47,874 nucleotides of DNA from Paenibacillus sp. 598K (GTDB lineage Bacteria > Bacillota > Bacilli > Paenibacillales > Paenibacillaceae): NCBI RefSeq assembly GCF_003851045.1, contig NZ_BFBX01000126.1, forward strand, positions 8,724-56,597, written 5' to 3'. Below are positions 33,320 to 41,631 of the stretch, one piece after another. How positions within the stretch are numbered: position 1 is the stretch's first letter; every line of letters starts with the position of its first letter. Under the pieces are notes generated by a model. It ran no database searches. It saw nothing but the letters and a program-made list of their open reading frames with translations, and was not told the DNA's origin. Position numbers and translations under genes: made by a program.

Positions 33320-33515
33320 CAACAACTGCAAAACTACCTTTAATTTCGGCAAAACTGCGTCGAAACGGTTAAATAAGTGCAATTGTGCAGTTAATTCATC
33401 GCGATTACGCCGAATGTGTGCATATCCGCAAAAATAACTGTACTTTTGCAGTTAAATTCGGTCTATGTGCAGTTTAGGGTATAAATAAAGGTATTATTGC
33501 AGTTAAATCAGTGCA
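33320..33515. repeat. TGCAGTTAA-type repeats in an intergenic region
   Basis: GCAGTTAA recurs at about 33388, 33447 and 33499, with variants GTGCAGTTTAGG (33469) and CTGCAAAACTAC (33327). They sit in an AT-rich stretch unlike the surrounding high-GC DNA. The whole gap 33151-33718 has no supported gene. The right part (33520-33718) is GC-rich and featureless to me. Confidence 0.5.
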
Positions 33516-33718
33516 AAGACTACTCGGAATCCCGTATACCGGCGGCCAGGCTCGACCAGGACAAGTTTTTCTTGCAGGCGCGCACCGCTATGCGCTAATT
33601 CTTACTACTGGCACTGGTTGCTATGCGGACTGTGCTACTGCTCTTTGTGCGGCTATGTTCTGCCCTAAGCTACCCTTCCCCTGCGCCGCTACCCTACATC
33701 GCACCCGCGCACGCTCTG

Positions 33719-36304
33719 CTACTGCTTAACGAACTCCACCTGATCGACATAGTACCATCTCGACGCTGGCGAGTTGGAGTAGAAGCCGATCGTGCATTGG
33801 CCGTTCGTGACGTTGATGTTGGGGATGCTGATCTGCGTCCAGGCCGAGGCAGTCGGGATATTCGTCGTGACGCCGGAGCCGCCGTAATCCTTGGCCTGCA
33901 TATAGGCTGTGCCGAGACCGCCATAATCGTTTTTCACCCACGCCTTGAGCGTGTAGAGCCCGTTGCTGAGCCCTGTCATCGTCTGATAGGTGTACGTTTC
34001 ATAAGGGGCGTTTTTCCAATGCACCAGCTTATACGAACCGTTATAAGCGCCACCCTCGGTGTAATCGCCGCTCAGGTCCTTGCCTGTCGTGTACCAGCTC
34101 GATGGCGATTGCACCGACGCCGTATTGTCCTCGAAGCTCGGATTCACCACATGATTGTACACGTAATTGAGGTTCACCTTGCTCAGTTGCGGACTGTACG
34201 ACAGTGCTCCGCCCGTCGGGAATTCAACCTTCACATATTCGGTACCGGCTGGCACGGAGCTTAAGGTGTACACCCGTCTCGTCCAGTCTCCGCCGTTGAT
34301 GGGCGCATCCGAGCTGGTCCAACCCGTCTGCTGCGTCCAGGTCGTGCCGTTCGGCGAGGTATAGAGCTTGAAGTTGTTGATCGCCTCCGCATGCGTCGCA
34401 AACAAGCCGGTCGCGCTGAAGCTTCTGATCCCGGGGTACTTATAGATGACATGCTCGGCAGGCGTCGCGTTGGTGTTTTTGCGAGTGACGCGGCTGTTGT
34501 CCCCTAGCACCGATGCATTGGCCGTATCGAAGGCGAGGCCCGAGCTATGGGCATACGTTTTGCTCCAGTCGTTCAGATCGTCCGTCATCGGGGTCGTCGT
34601 CACCGTATTGGTCGCATTCGTAATCTCGTAGAATACGACGCCGTGAGTCGTCAGTGTCGGCTGGAGCACCAGCTTGTTACCGGTGACGGTTGCCGTCGTC
34701 GTCGTTGGCGTGATCGTGGCTAACGCCTTGTAGACGGACTCGCGGGAGTACCAGTAGTTCCGATCCGACGCGTGCACCAGATACTTGGGCACCTCCATCG
34801 AATATTTCGACCAGCTGTACGCCGTGTTCTGCATCCCTCGTGCGACCACATCGTTCACCCAGGTCTGCCAGAAGTTGCCGTGCGTATCGTCGACGATCCA
34901 CTGCTTGACCGTGACTGTGTTGCCTGACACCGGGGCGATGTTATCGATCGTCAGCGTTGGCGTTTCCGTGACATTGGCATTCATGTTCGGATTGTGATTG
35001 TAAGTCATCACATGGACCGTGTTCGTACCCCGATTGAAGCTGGCGACGCCATCGATCTCATTGGCAGGGTCCGCCGCAGATCCGGTGACGGCCAGGCCGA
35101 CCCGGTGGTCGCCGACCATCTTGTACGTCAGGTTGGCGATGTGGGTGCTGACGGGGGTCACGCCGCCCCAGAATGCCTCCGTGCTCAGTCCCCAGGTGGA
35201 CAAGTAGTCGATCTGGGAGTCGTTCATAATCTTGAACAGCTTGGCGTCGTACGTCCCCTGATAGCTATGCGCGACGATGCGGGAGAACAAGGCGCGATTG
35301 TCGTCCCCCGGACCGTTCAGGATTCTGCCCTCGTCGATCCCGAATTTCAGGTTGGTGAGGCCGACCGAGTGGGCTTTGTCGCGAAGCAGGTTGATCGTAT
35401 CCGCAAATGAGTTGCCGGAGCTGCCCACGCCGGGAGCGCCATCGTAATAAGAGGCGGCGAGATAGTCGATCTGCGTGCCGATCGCACCCGTCTTGTAGTT
35501 CGTCCCCGTCGCCACATGGTCGATGAAATCCCGCTCGTCCCATAGTGCATTGATAACGGACATGCTATGGGCGCCGACATTCAGATTATTGGCGCCGATC
35601 GCGGCTTCCAGGGCGGCTACCGTATAATCATAGAGCTTGAAATAGGCGATTTTCGTCGTGTTCGGCGAACCGTCGGCCGCGATGAACCAATCGGCGTTTT
35701 CGTATTCGGTCAGCACGCCCCAGGTCCACGTCTTCACTTCATTGATGCCAAACTCCGCAACGACCGCATCGGCGATCGCTTTAATATAGTTGTAGTACAC
35801 ATCGTAGTTGTCCGGCGGTCTGACGTTGACGCCAAACGCGCTGGAGATATGCGGATTAGCCGTGAACTTCAGCGGTACGGCTCCGGTCTTGATGAAGGGC
35901 TTGAGCCCCTGATCGACGACGTTGTGCAAGGCAGTCAGCAGCTCGTCGAATTTGTAATCGGTCATCGTCGACCTGTCATTCGGGTTCACGAATAAATCGC
36001 GCTCCGCACTGCCGCCGGTTGCCGTCATAAACTGCACGTTTTTCACAAAGGGGTATTGCGTAGCAAAATAAGACGCAGGCCGGCCTGTCGCTTCGGAGGT
36101 CCAATGAATCCGAAAATCCCATACATTGATCATCTCGTGTTTGTTATCCATCACAGGGCCTTGCGCTGCCAGGTTGACGTTGATTTTCACATTCCCTGCC
36201 GCTTCCGCCTGGCCTGAGGGGACTATCCCATGCAGCGTCGATAACAGTCCGAGCAGCGCGCCCCATTTCGCCAGCTTGCCTGCCGTTTTTCCAGTAACCT
36301 TCAT
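33719..36304 (-). CDS. secreted clan GH-A glycosidase with C-terminal carbohydrate-binding-like domains
   Basis: An 861-residue exported enzyme. The signal peptide is LAKWGALLGLLSTLHGIVPSGQAEA. The (beta/alpha)8 domain spans about 35-430 with TWGVLTEYENADWF (acid/base Glu near 200) and NLKFGIDEGRIL (nucleophile Glu near 325), a spacing typical of clan GH-A and similar to GH39 enzymes. A beta domain follows to about 570. Two beta-sandwich modules end the protein, about 590-720 (galactose-binding-like, TSPNGTTWTQQTGW) and about 720-861 (NPSFEDNTASVQSPSSW, CBM-like). AAAGGAGC precedes ATG 36304. It is the last gene of the LplB/LplC transport operon, 38 bases downstream of the permease. The substrate is unknown. 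Confidence 0.85.
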   Translation of the reverse strand: MKVTGKTAGKLAKWGALLGLLSTLHGIVPSGQAEAAGNVKINVNLAAQGPVMDNKHEMINVWDFRIHWTSEATGRPASYFATQYPFVKNVQFMTATGGSAERDLFVNPNDRSTMTDYKFDELLTALHNVVDQGLKPFIKTGAVPLKFTANPHISSAFGVNVRPPDNYDVYYNYIKAIADAVVAEFGINEVKTWTWGVLTEYENADWFIAADGSPNTTKIAYFKLYDYTVAALEAAIGANNLNVGAHSMSVINALWDERDFIDHVATGTNYKTGAIGTQIDYLAASYYDGAPGVGSSGNSFADTINLLRDKAHSVGLTNLKFGIDEGRILNGPGDDNRALFSRIVAHSYQGTYDAKLFKIMNDSQIDYLSTWGLSTEAFWGGVTPVSTHIANLTYKMVGDHRVGLAVTGSAADPANEIDGVASFNRGTNTVHVMTYNHNPNMNANVTETPTLTIDNIAPVSGNTVTVKQWIVDDTHGNFWQTWVNDVVARGMQNTAYSWSKYSMEVPKYLVHASDRNYWYSRESVYKALATITPTTTTATVTGNKLVLQPTLTTHGVVFYEITNATNTVTTTPMTDDLNDWSKTYAHSSGLAFDTANASVLGDNSRVTRKNTNATPAEHVIYKYPGIRSFSATGLFATHAEAINNFKLYTSPNGTTWTQQTGWTSSDAPINGGDWTRRVYTLSSVPAGTEYVKVEFPTGGALSYSPQLSKVNLNYVYNHVVNPSFEDNTASVQSPSSWYTTGKDLSGDYTEGGAYNGSYKLVHWKNAPYETYTYQTMTGLSNGLYTLKAWVKNDYGGLGTAYMQAKDYGGSGVTTNIPTASAWTQISIPNINVTNGQCTIGFYSNSPASRWYYVDQVEFVKQ

Positions 36305-36342
36305 GAAGATCCGCTCCTTTGCCCGTGTATGAAGCTTGATCC

Positions 36343-37224
36343 TTACTCTTTTACGCTGCCCAGCACCATCCCTTTGACGAAGTACTTCTGAAGGAATGGA
36401 TAGACCATCAAGATGGGCAGTGCGCCCAGCAGCGTCTGCGCCGCCTTCAGCGTCCGATCGGACACCTCGGCCAGCATGGTCATATCGCTTGAATTGATCA
36501 AGGACAGATCGTGATTGATGACGACAGTCTGCAGATAGCTCTGAAGCGGATAATTGGTCGGCGAGTTCATTAAGATCAGACCGTCAAACCAGGCGTTCCA
36601 ATGGCCAACAATCGCAAATAATCCGATGGTCGCAATCGCCGGCAACGATAACGGAAGGAAGATCCGCCACAAAATCGTCCAATGGCTCGCGCCGTCCACG
36701 AAGGCCGACTCTTCGATCTCCTTGGGAAGCGAGCGAAAAAAGTTAAGCAACAGCACCACATTAAACACCGGCACCGCGCCCGGTACGATAAGCGCCCACA
36801 GCGAGTCCAGCAAGCCGGCTTCCTTGATGACGAGATACCACGGGATAAACCCGCCATTGATAAAAATCGTCAGCACGAAAAACCAGGCATACCAGGTTCG
36901 GCCCTTAAAGCTTCGCGACTCCTTGGAGAGCGCGTAGGCGAGCATGACGGTGAGCAGCATATTGACCGCAACGCCCAGCACGACGCGCTGCACACTAATC
37001 TGCATGGAACGCAGGAATTCCTGCTTCTGCAGCACGAAAGAATAGGACTTGAAGGTAAAATCAACCGGCCACAGCTCCACGATCCCGGCGCTCGCTGCCG
37101 TGCTGGAGCTAAACGAAATCGCCCAAATGTGAACAAGCGGAAAGATGCACAACAGGCTGATCGAAATCAGAAAAACATAGTTGGCCGCCGCAAACAGTTT
37201 CCCGCTGAAGGAAGTATAGGTCAC
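36343..37224 (-). CDS. carbohydrate ABC transporter permease, LplC type
   Basis: A 293-residue membrane protein. Landmarks are LCIFPLVHIWAISFSSSTAASAGIVELWPVDFTFKSYSFVL, the INGGFIPWYLVIKEAGLLDSLWALIVPGAVPVFNVVLLLNFFRSLP segment that marks LplC/YtcP-type permeases, and the EAA loop PKEIEESAFVDGASHWTILWRIFLPLSLP. The start is GTG 37224, with AAGGAGG about 11 bases upstream. It is 18 bases after the LplB-type gene and pairs with it. Substrates of this family are oligosaccharides from complex plant or algal polymers. Confidence 0.94.
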   Translation of the reverse strand: MTYTSFSGKLFAAANYVFLISISLLCIFPLVHIWAISFSSSTAASAGIVELWPVDFTFKSYSFVLQKQEFLRSMQISVQRVVLGVAVNMLLTVMLAYALSKESRSFKGRTWYAWFFVLTIFINGGFIPWYLVIKEAGLLDSLWALIVPGAVPVFNVVLLLNFFRSLPKEIEESAFVDGASHWTILWRIFLPLSLPAIATIGLFAIVGHWNAWFDGLILMNSPTNYPLQSYLQTVVINHDLSLINSSDMTMLAEVSDRTLKAAQTLLGALPILMVYPFLQKYFVKGMVLGSVKE

Positions 37225-37242
37225 CTTTCGCTCTCCCTCCTT

Positions 37243-38142
37243 CTAGAAAATCCGATAATTCGCCAAGCGATAGGCCAGATAATAAGAAACGGATACGAAC
37301 ACGACGGATACAGCGGACTTGAACATCCCCATGGCGGTCGCTACCGCGTATTGGCCATCGACCAGGCCAAGCCTGTAGACCAGGGTGTCGATAATATCGC
37401 CGCTCTCGTACACTTGCGGGCTGTACAGGTTAAACACTTGCTCGAAGCCTGCATTCAGGACATTGCCCAGACTTAATGTCGACATAAGAACGATAATCGG
37501 CAGCATGCCCGGGAGCGTCACATGGAGCGTCTGCTTCCACCGTCCGGCGCCGTCCATTACCGCCGCTTCGTACAAGGTCGGATTGATGTTCGTCAGCGCA
37601 GCGAGATAGACGATCGTGCTGAACCCAAACTCCTTCCACACATCGGAGAGGACGAGCATATAAGGGAACCAGCGATTATCCCCCAGGAAAAAGATCGGCT
37701 CCAGTCCGATAAACGCCAGCGCTTGATTGACCAGGCCGTAGGAGGGGGAAAGGATATCGATCATAATCCCGCCCAAAATAATCCACGATAAAAAGTGAGG
37801 CAAATAGATCAGCGTCTGCACGCCGCGCTTGATGAACGACACGCGGACTTCGTTGAGCAGCAGCGCAGTGACGATGGGAGCGAACAATCCAGCGACGATT
37901 TTCATAAACGAGATATAGACGGTATTCCAGATGACGTCGCCTGTCCCCGGCAAGGCAAACACATAACGAAAGTTGTCCCAGCCGATCCATTCCGAGTCCC
38001 CGATGCCTTTGACGATCGAATATTTCTGAAAAGCAATGACGAGTCCGGCAATCGGACCATAGCTGAATACAAGAACGAGCAGCAGCGCCGGCAGCACCAT
38101 CAGATGAAGCGGCAGTTGCCGCGAGCCGATTTTTCGGAACAT
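37243..38142 (-). CDS. carbohydrate ABC transporter permease, LplB type
   Basis: A 299-residue membrane protein. HLMVLPALLLVLVFSYGPIAGLVIAFQKY and the loop IGWDNFRYVF are typical of LplB/YteP permeases. YLPHFLSWIILGGIMIDILSPSYGLVN and the EAA loop INPTLYEAAVMDGAGRWKQTLHVTLPGMLP follow. AAGGTGG lies 8 bases before ATG 38142. It is separated from the binding-protein gene by a short intergenic hairpin. Confidence 0.94.
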   Translation of the reverse strand: MFRKIGSRQLPLHLMVLPALLLVLVFSYGPIAGLVIAFQKYSIVKGIGDSEWIGWDNFRYVFALPGTGDVIWNTVYISFMKIVAGLFAPIVTALLLNEVRVSFIKRGVQTLIYLPHFLSWIILGGIMIDILSPSYGLVNQALAFIGLEPIFFLGDNRWFPYMLVLSDVWKEFGFSTIVYLAALTNINPTLYEAAVMDGAGRWKQTLHVTLPGMLPIIVLMSTLSLGNVLNAGFEQVFNLYSPQVYESGDIIDTLVYRLGLVDGQYAVATAMGMFKSAVSVVFVSVSYYLAYRLANYRIF

Positions 38143-38172
38143 ATGTCAAGCCACCTTAGGAGCGGCATCGAT

Positions 38173-38190
38173 GGGGCCGCGCACGGCCCC
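38173..38190 (-). terminator. short GC-rich hairpin between binding protein and permease
   Basis: GGGGCCG, loop CGCA, CGGCCCC, located 18-35 bases after the binding-protein stop. No T run follows, so read-through into the permeases is expected. It may set the ratio of binding protein to permease. Confidence 0.55.
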
Positions 38191-38207
38191 GATCCTTGCC
38201 AGCCGGT

Positions 38208-39914
38208 TTATTTCGTTGCGTACCACTCGTTAACCTCGGCCGTAATCTGATCCCCGCCGAGCTTTTTCCAGCTCGCCACGAAGCTGTCGAATTCATCCAG
38301 CGAAGCGCCAAGAATAATTTTCGTGAACGTTTCCAGCTCCAGCTTCTCCAGGGTCGCTTTGCGGTCTCCCATCGTGGCCGTCGGGGCGCCGATAAATTCA
38401 TTCGTCGTCAGTTGCTTGTTCTGATCGTAATACTGGCCGATGACGGACCAAGCGCTCTCGGCGCCGAATACGCGATCCGTGCCCCAGCCTGTAGCATCTC
38501 CGCCCTGATAGGCGACGATTTTATCGTAATAGCCCTTTTCCTCGGCCGTCAGCTTCGACGCATCGCCCGACTCCAGAGCAGCCTTCACATTTTGCTGCGC
38601 GCCGATCAGGCCTTTGCCTGTGCCGGTATTCGTGAGCAACGCGTACTTGTGGAACTCGATGCCGTCCTTGCCATGGTAGACGTCCGGGTTCTGGCTGTCC
38701 CCTGCGAAGATATCCGTCGTCACATTAAACAGCTTGACGATCGCCTCGGGATGCTCGTAGCCCTTGCGCACGACCCAGAAGGTGTTGTAGTCCAGACTGC
38801 TCTGCGCATTGGCCGGGTTGCTGTCGATGGATGGGATCGGGAACGCCTTCCAGTCTGCCTGCGGCTCCTTGTCCTTGTTGCCTTGCAGCGGCCAGAGCGG
38901 GTTCCACATCGCGCCGAAATGCATGCCAAGCTTCCCGTTCACCGCAAGCTCGGATACCTTGCTGCCGTCCTTGACGCCGAACTCCTTGTCGATCTGGCCG
39001 GCGTTGAACATCTCCTGCAGCTTGGCGAGGGCGGCCTTGACCTCCGGCTGGATGCTGCCATAGACGAGCTGGCCTGCGTCGTCCTTGACCCATATCCTCG
39101 GATACGCGTGGAATCCGTTCATGAATCCGGTCACATCCGGGTAGCCGCTGAACAGCTCCTTGGAGAGCGCCAGGCCATACGTATCCGGCTTGCCGTTGCC
39201 GTCCGGGTCCTGCTGGGTAAAAGCCTCCGAGATCGTGAATACGTCCTGCATCGTCGACGGCTCGGGAAGCCCCAGCTTGGCGAGCCAATCGATGCGCACC
39301 CATAACAGCGGCGCGTTGCCAAAGTAGTCCTCCGCTTGCGGAATCGCCAGCAGCTTGCCGTCTACCGTAGACGCCGATTTGGCGATGGCACCGTTCTCGA
39401 TCAGCTCCCGACCGAGCGGAGACACGTACTTCTCATAGACCTGGGTCAGATCCTCCAGTTGCCCCGCATCGGCAAGCTGCTTGAACTGCACCGCGTTGAC
39501 TCGGAACACATCCGGCAGGTCTCCTGCAGCGATGGAAGCATTCATTTTTTGATCGTATTGATCGCTTTGCACGACCCACTTGTTCGAGAGCTGAATGCCC
39601 AGTCGATCGGCATAGGCAGCGTTCCAGGCGTTTTTGTCGAACGACTCCCCATCCTTAAATTTCACGGTCGAATCCGTGCCTCGGGCAATAGCTACCTGGA
39701 TGGGCGGGTCGTATTTGCCGAATGGATCGATCGCTTCGCTTGAAGCGTTTTCAGAAGCGTTGTTGCTTCCTTCTGTGTTGGTCGCACCGGTAGACGCGCC
39801 GCTTGGGTTGCCTTTGCTGTTGTTGCCGCCGTTATTGCCATTGGCGCAAGCGGCGCTCATGAGCAGCATCACAATCGTCAACGACAGGCCGATATATTTT
39901 GCCATGCGTTTCAT
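38208..39914 (-). CDS. LipO-like sugar-binding lipoprotein
   Basis: A 568-residue binding protein, larger than the family-1 proteins of the first locus. The signal peptide ends in SAAC (Cys near residue 23), followed by an Asn/Gly/Ser-rich tether. FTQQDPDGNGKPDTYGLAL is the calcium-binding loop common in LipO-type proteins. NKWVVQSDQYDQKMNASIAAGDLPDVFRV and AEDYFGNAPLLWVRIDWLAKLGLPEPSTMQDVF are also typical. AAGGGGG lies 6 bases before ATG 39914. It follows the response-regulator gene by 111 bases in the same direction. Confidence 0.93.
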   Translation of the reverse strand: MKRMAKYIGLSLTIVMLLMSAACANGNNGGNNSKGNPSGASTGATNTEGSNNASENASSEAIDPFGKYDPPIQVAIARGTDSTVKFKDGESFDKNAWNAAYADRLGIQLSNKWVVQSDQYDQKMNASIAAGDLPDVFRVNAVQFKQLADAGQLEDLTQVYEKYVSPLGRELIENGAIAKSASTVDGKLLAIPQAEDYFGNAPLLWVRIDWLAKLGLPEPSTMQDVFTISEAFTQQDPDGNGKPDTYGLALSKELFSGYPDVTGFMNGFHAYPRIWVKDDAGQLVYGSIQPEVKAALAKLQEMFNAGQIDKEFGVKDGSKVSELAVNGKLGMHFGAMWNPLWPLQGNKDKEPQADWKAFPIPSIDSNPANAQSSLDYNTFWVVRKGYEHPEAIVKLFNVTTDIFAGDSQNPDVYHGKDGIEFHKYALLTNTGTGKGLIGAQQNVKAALESGDASKLTAEEKGYYDKIVAYQGGDATGWGTDRVFGAESAWSVIGQYYDQNKQLTTNEFIGAPTATMGDRKATLEKLELETFTKIILGASLDEFDSFVASWKKLGGDQITAEVNEWYATK

Positions 39915-39964
39915 GCCAATCCCCCTTGAGTCGTGTTGTATAGAGCAGCTGTCCTACGCTCTTA

Positions 39965-39993
39965 ATTATAGGAGCGGATGTCTGGAGGCGAAA
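39965..39993 (-). promoter_or_regulatory. candidate promoter of the LipO-like operon
   Basis: The minus strand carries TATAAT about 50 bases upstream of the binding-protein start. A poor -35 (TTTCGC) lies 17 bases away. A weak -35 fits a promoter that needs the adjacent AraC-type regulator, but this is inference. Confidence 0.35.
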
Positions 39994-40025
39994 TCGCACG
40001 TTTTTGACATCGCGCATTCAATTTT

Positions 40026-41630
40026 TTACTTCCTGTCTCTGTACTCCTGGGGCGTCATGCCGGTCTCCTTTTTGAAGAAGCGTCCAAAATAATTGGCCGA
40101 GTCGAAGCCGACGCGACTGGCCACCTCATGGATTTTGAGCGCAGAGTGGCTTAACAAATCCTGTGCTTTCAAGATTTTCATTTCTTTGGTGTAGTCCAGC
40201 ACGCCGATGCCCGTCTGTTGCTTGAACAGGCGGGAGAGGTACGATGGATTCAAATAGACAATGTCGGATAATCGGCTGAGCGACACATCCTGATCCAGAT
40301 GATCGGCGATATACTTCTTCAGCTGACCGATGATCGAATGCGTGTTTTCCTCGCGCTGCTCCTCCTGCCAATGGACCCAGCTGTCCAGACGATCGTCGAG
40401 GTAACGCAGCGCTTGCTCCCAGGAGGAATGCTCGCCGAGACTTTTCCACTGGTAATCAAAGGCTTCGCGCGATATCGCTCCGCTGCGATTGCGGTTGGTC
40501 AAGGAGATCAGCAAGTACCCAAGGCCATAGTAAATCTCGGACAGCACCTCCACCTCATGCCGACAATGCAAGGAGAGCGCCTTCAGCTTCCTGTACGTCT
40601 CCGCGAAGTCCTCCCTCGCGCCCGGCGATCCCTCCGGCTCCATCGTCAGCAGCCGCTGCAGCGTGCTCCTCGCTTGCAGCTCGTAGATGCTTTTGTCCGA
40701 CTTCCCTGCACTCTCCAGATGCCGATCCGTCAACAGCATCTCCTCGCCCGCTCCGAGGCCGTGGAACAACACCTCGTTCAGCTCGGCGTAACGGGTCGGC
40801 AGTACCGCCCAATCCGACGAACGAGCCCCGATCGCAAAGGACATCGTCACCTTCAAGTAAGTCTTGCATGCCGACTGGATCGATTCCAGCGTGCCCTGGA
40901 CAAAATGCGCCAGCGCCTCCGTGTCGGACTGCAGCAGCCATACGAAACGGGAGGCCTCCGGCATAATCGAAACCGCCGTCGTCTGCTCGAACAGCTCCTC
41001 GGCCATGTTCTGGATGGCATACGAGAGCAGCGTCCGATCTCTGGGCGACAAGTCGTCCCGCCAACGATCAACACGGCCCACGACCATCAGCACCTCGCGC
41101 CCGGTGTCCAGCGCGATGCCAAGCTCGTCCATTCTCCCCTGCGACGCCTGTTGCTCTCCGCGCAACAGTTGGGTGACATACTCCTTGCGCAGCATTGGCA
41201 GCGTCTCCTGGAACCGCTCGGCGGCACTTTGTACCCATCGCTCCGTCTCCATCTGCTGCGACAGCTTCTCGGCGGCCTGGGCGACTGCGGCTATGATCGC
41301 CTCGTCGCCGTCGGTTTTGAGCACATAGTCTACGCCGCCCTGGCGCAGCGCGGACTGGACATAGCGGAAGTCGTCATAGCCGGACAGGAACACGACCTGA
41401 CAGCGCGGCCACCGCCGGATCACCTGTCGATGCAGCTCCAGCCCATCCATCCCGGGCATGCGGATATCCGAGAGGATAATATCGATCTTGATTTTCTCCA
41501 GGCAAGCCAACGCTTCTACAGCGGAGAAGGCTCGGTAGACCTCCAGCTCGAGCGGGGCCTCCTCCTCGAACATGAGCTGTAACCCTTTGACGATTTTCGG
41601 TTCGTTATCTACGATCAGCAGTCTGTACAT
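40026..41630 (-). CDS. AraC-type two-component response regulator of the second locus
   Basis: A 534-residue regulator. The receiver domain is residues 1-120 with phosphoacceptor Asp55 (IILSDIRMP) and the acidic pocket at Asp8. A long central region follows. The C-terminal AraC domain (about 435-534) contains VSLSRLSDIVYLNPSYLSRLFKQQTG and IHEVASRVGFDSANYFGRFFKKETGMTPQEYR. ATG 41630 has GGAGG 8 bases upstream and lies one base after the kinase stop; an upstream in-frame ATG (41645) lacks this. It should activate the LipO-like operon directly downstream. Confidence 0.93.
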   Translation of the reverse strand: MYRLLIVDNEPKIVKGLQLMFEEEAPLELEVYRAFSAVEALACLEKIKIDIILSDIRMPGMDGLELHRQVIRRWPRCQVVFLSGYDDFRYVQSALRQGGVDYVLKTDGDEAIIAAVAQAAEKLSQQMETERWVQSAAERFQETLPMLRKEYVTQLLRGEQQASQGRMDELGIALDTGREVLMVVGRVDRWRDDLSPRDRTLLSYAIQNMAEELFEQTTAVSIMPEASRFVWLLQSDTEALAHFVQGTLESIQSACKTYLKVTMSFAIGARSSDWAVLPTRYAELNEVLFHGLGAGEEMLLTDRHLESAGKSDKSIYELQARSTLQRLLTMEPEGSPGAREDFAETYRKLKALSLHCRHEVEVLSEIYYGLGYLLISLTNRNRSGAISREAFDYQWKSLGEHSSWEQALRYLDDRLDSWVHWQEEQREENTHSIIGQLKKYIADHLDQDVSLSRLSDIVYLNPSYLSRLFKQQTGIGVLDYTKEMKILKAQDLLSHSALKIHEVASRVGFDSANYFGRFFKKETGMTPQEYRDRK

Positions 41631-41631
41631 G

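Noticed and set aside
39730..39760. cre-like sequence TTGAAGCGTTTTCAG inside the LipO-like gene
   Set aside because: The half-site spacing is one base short of the consensus, and it lies in the signal/tether codons.
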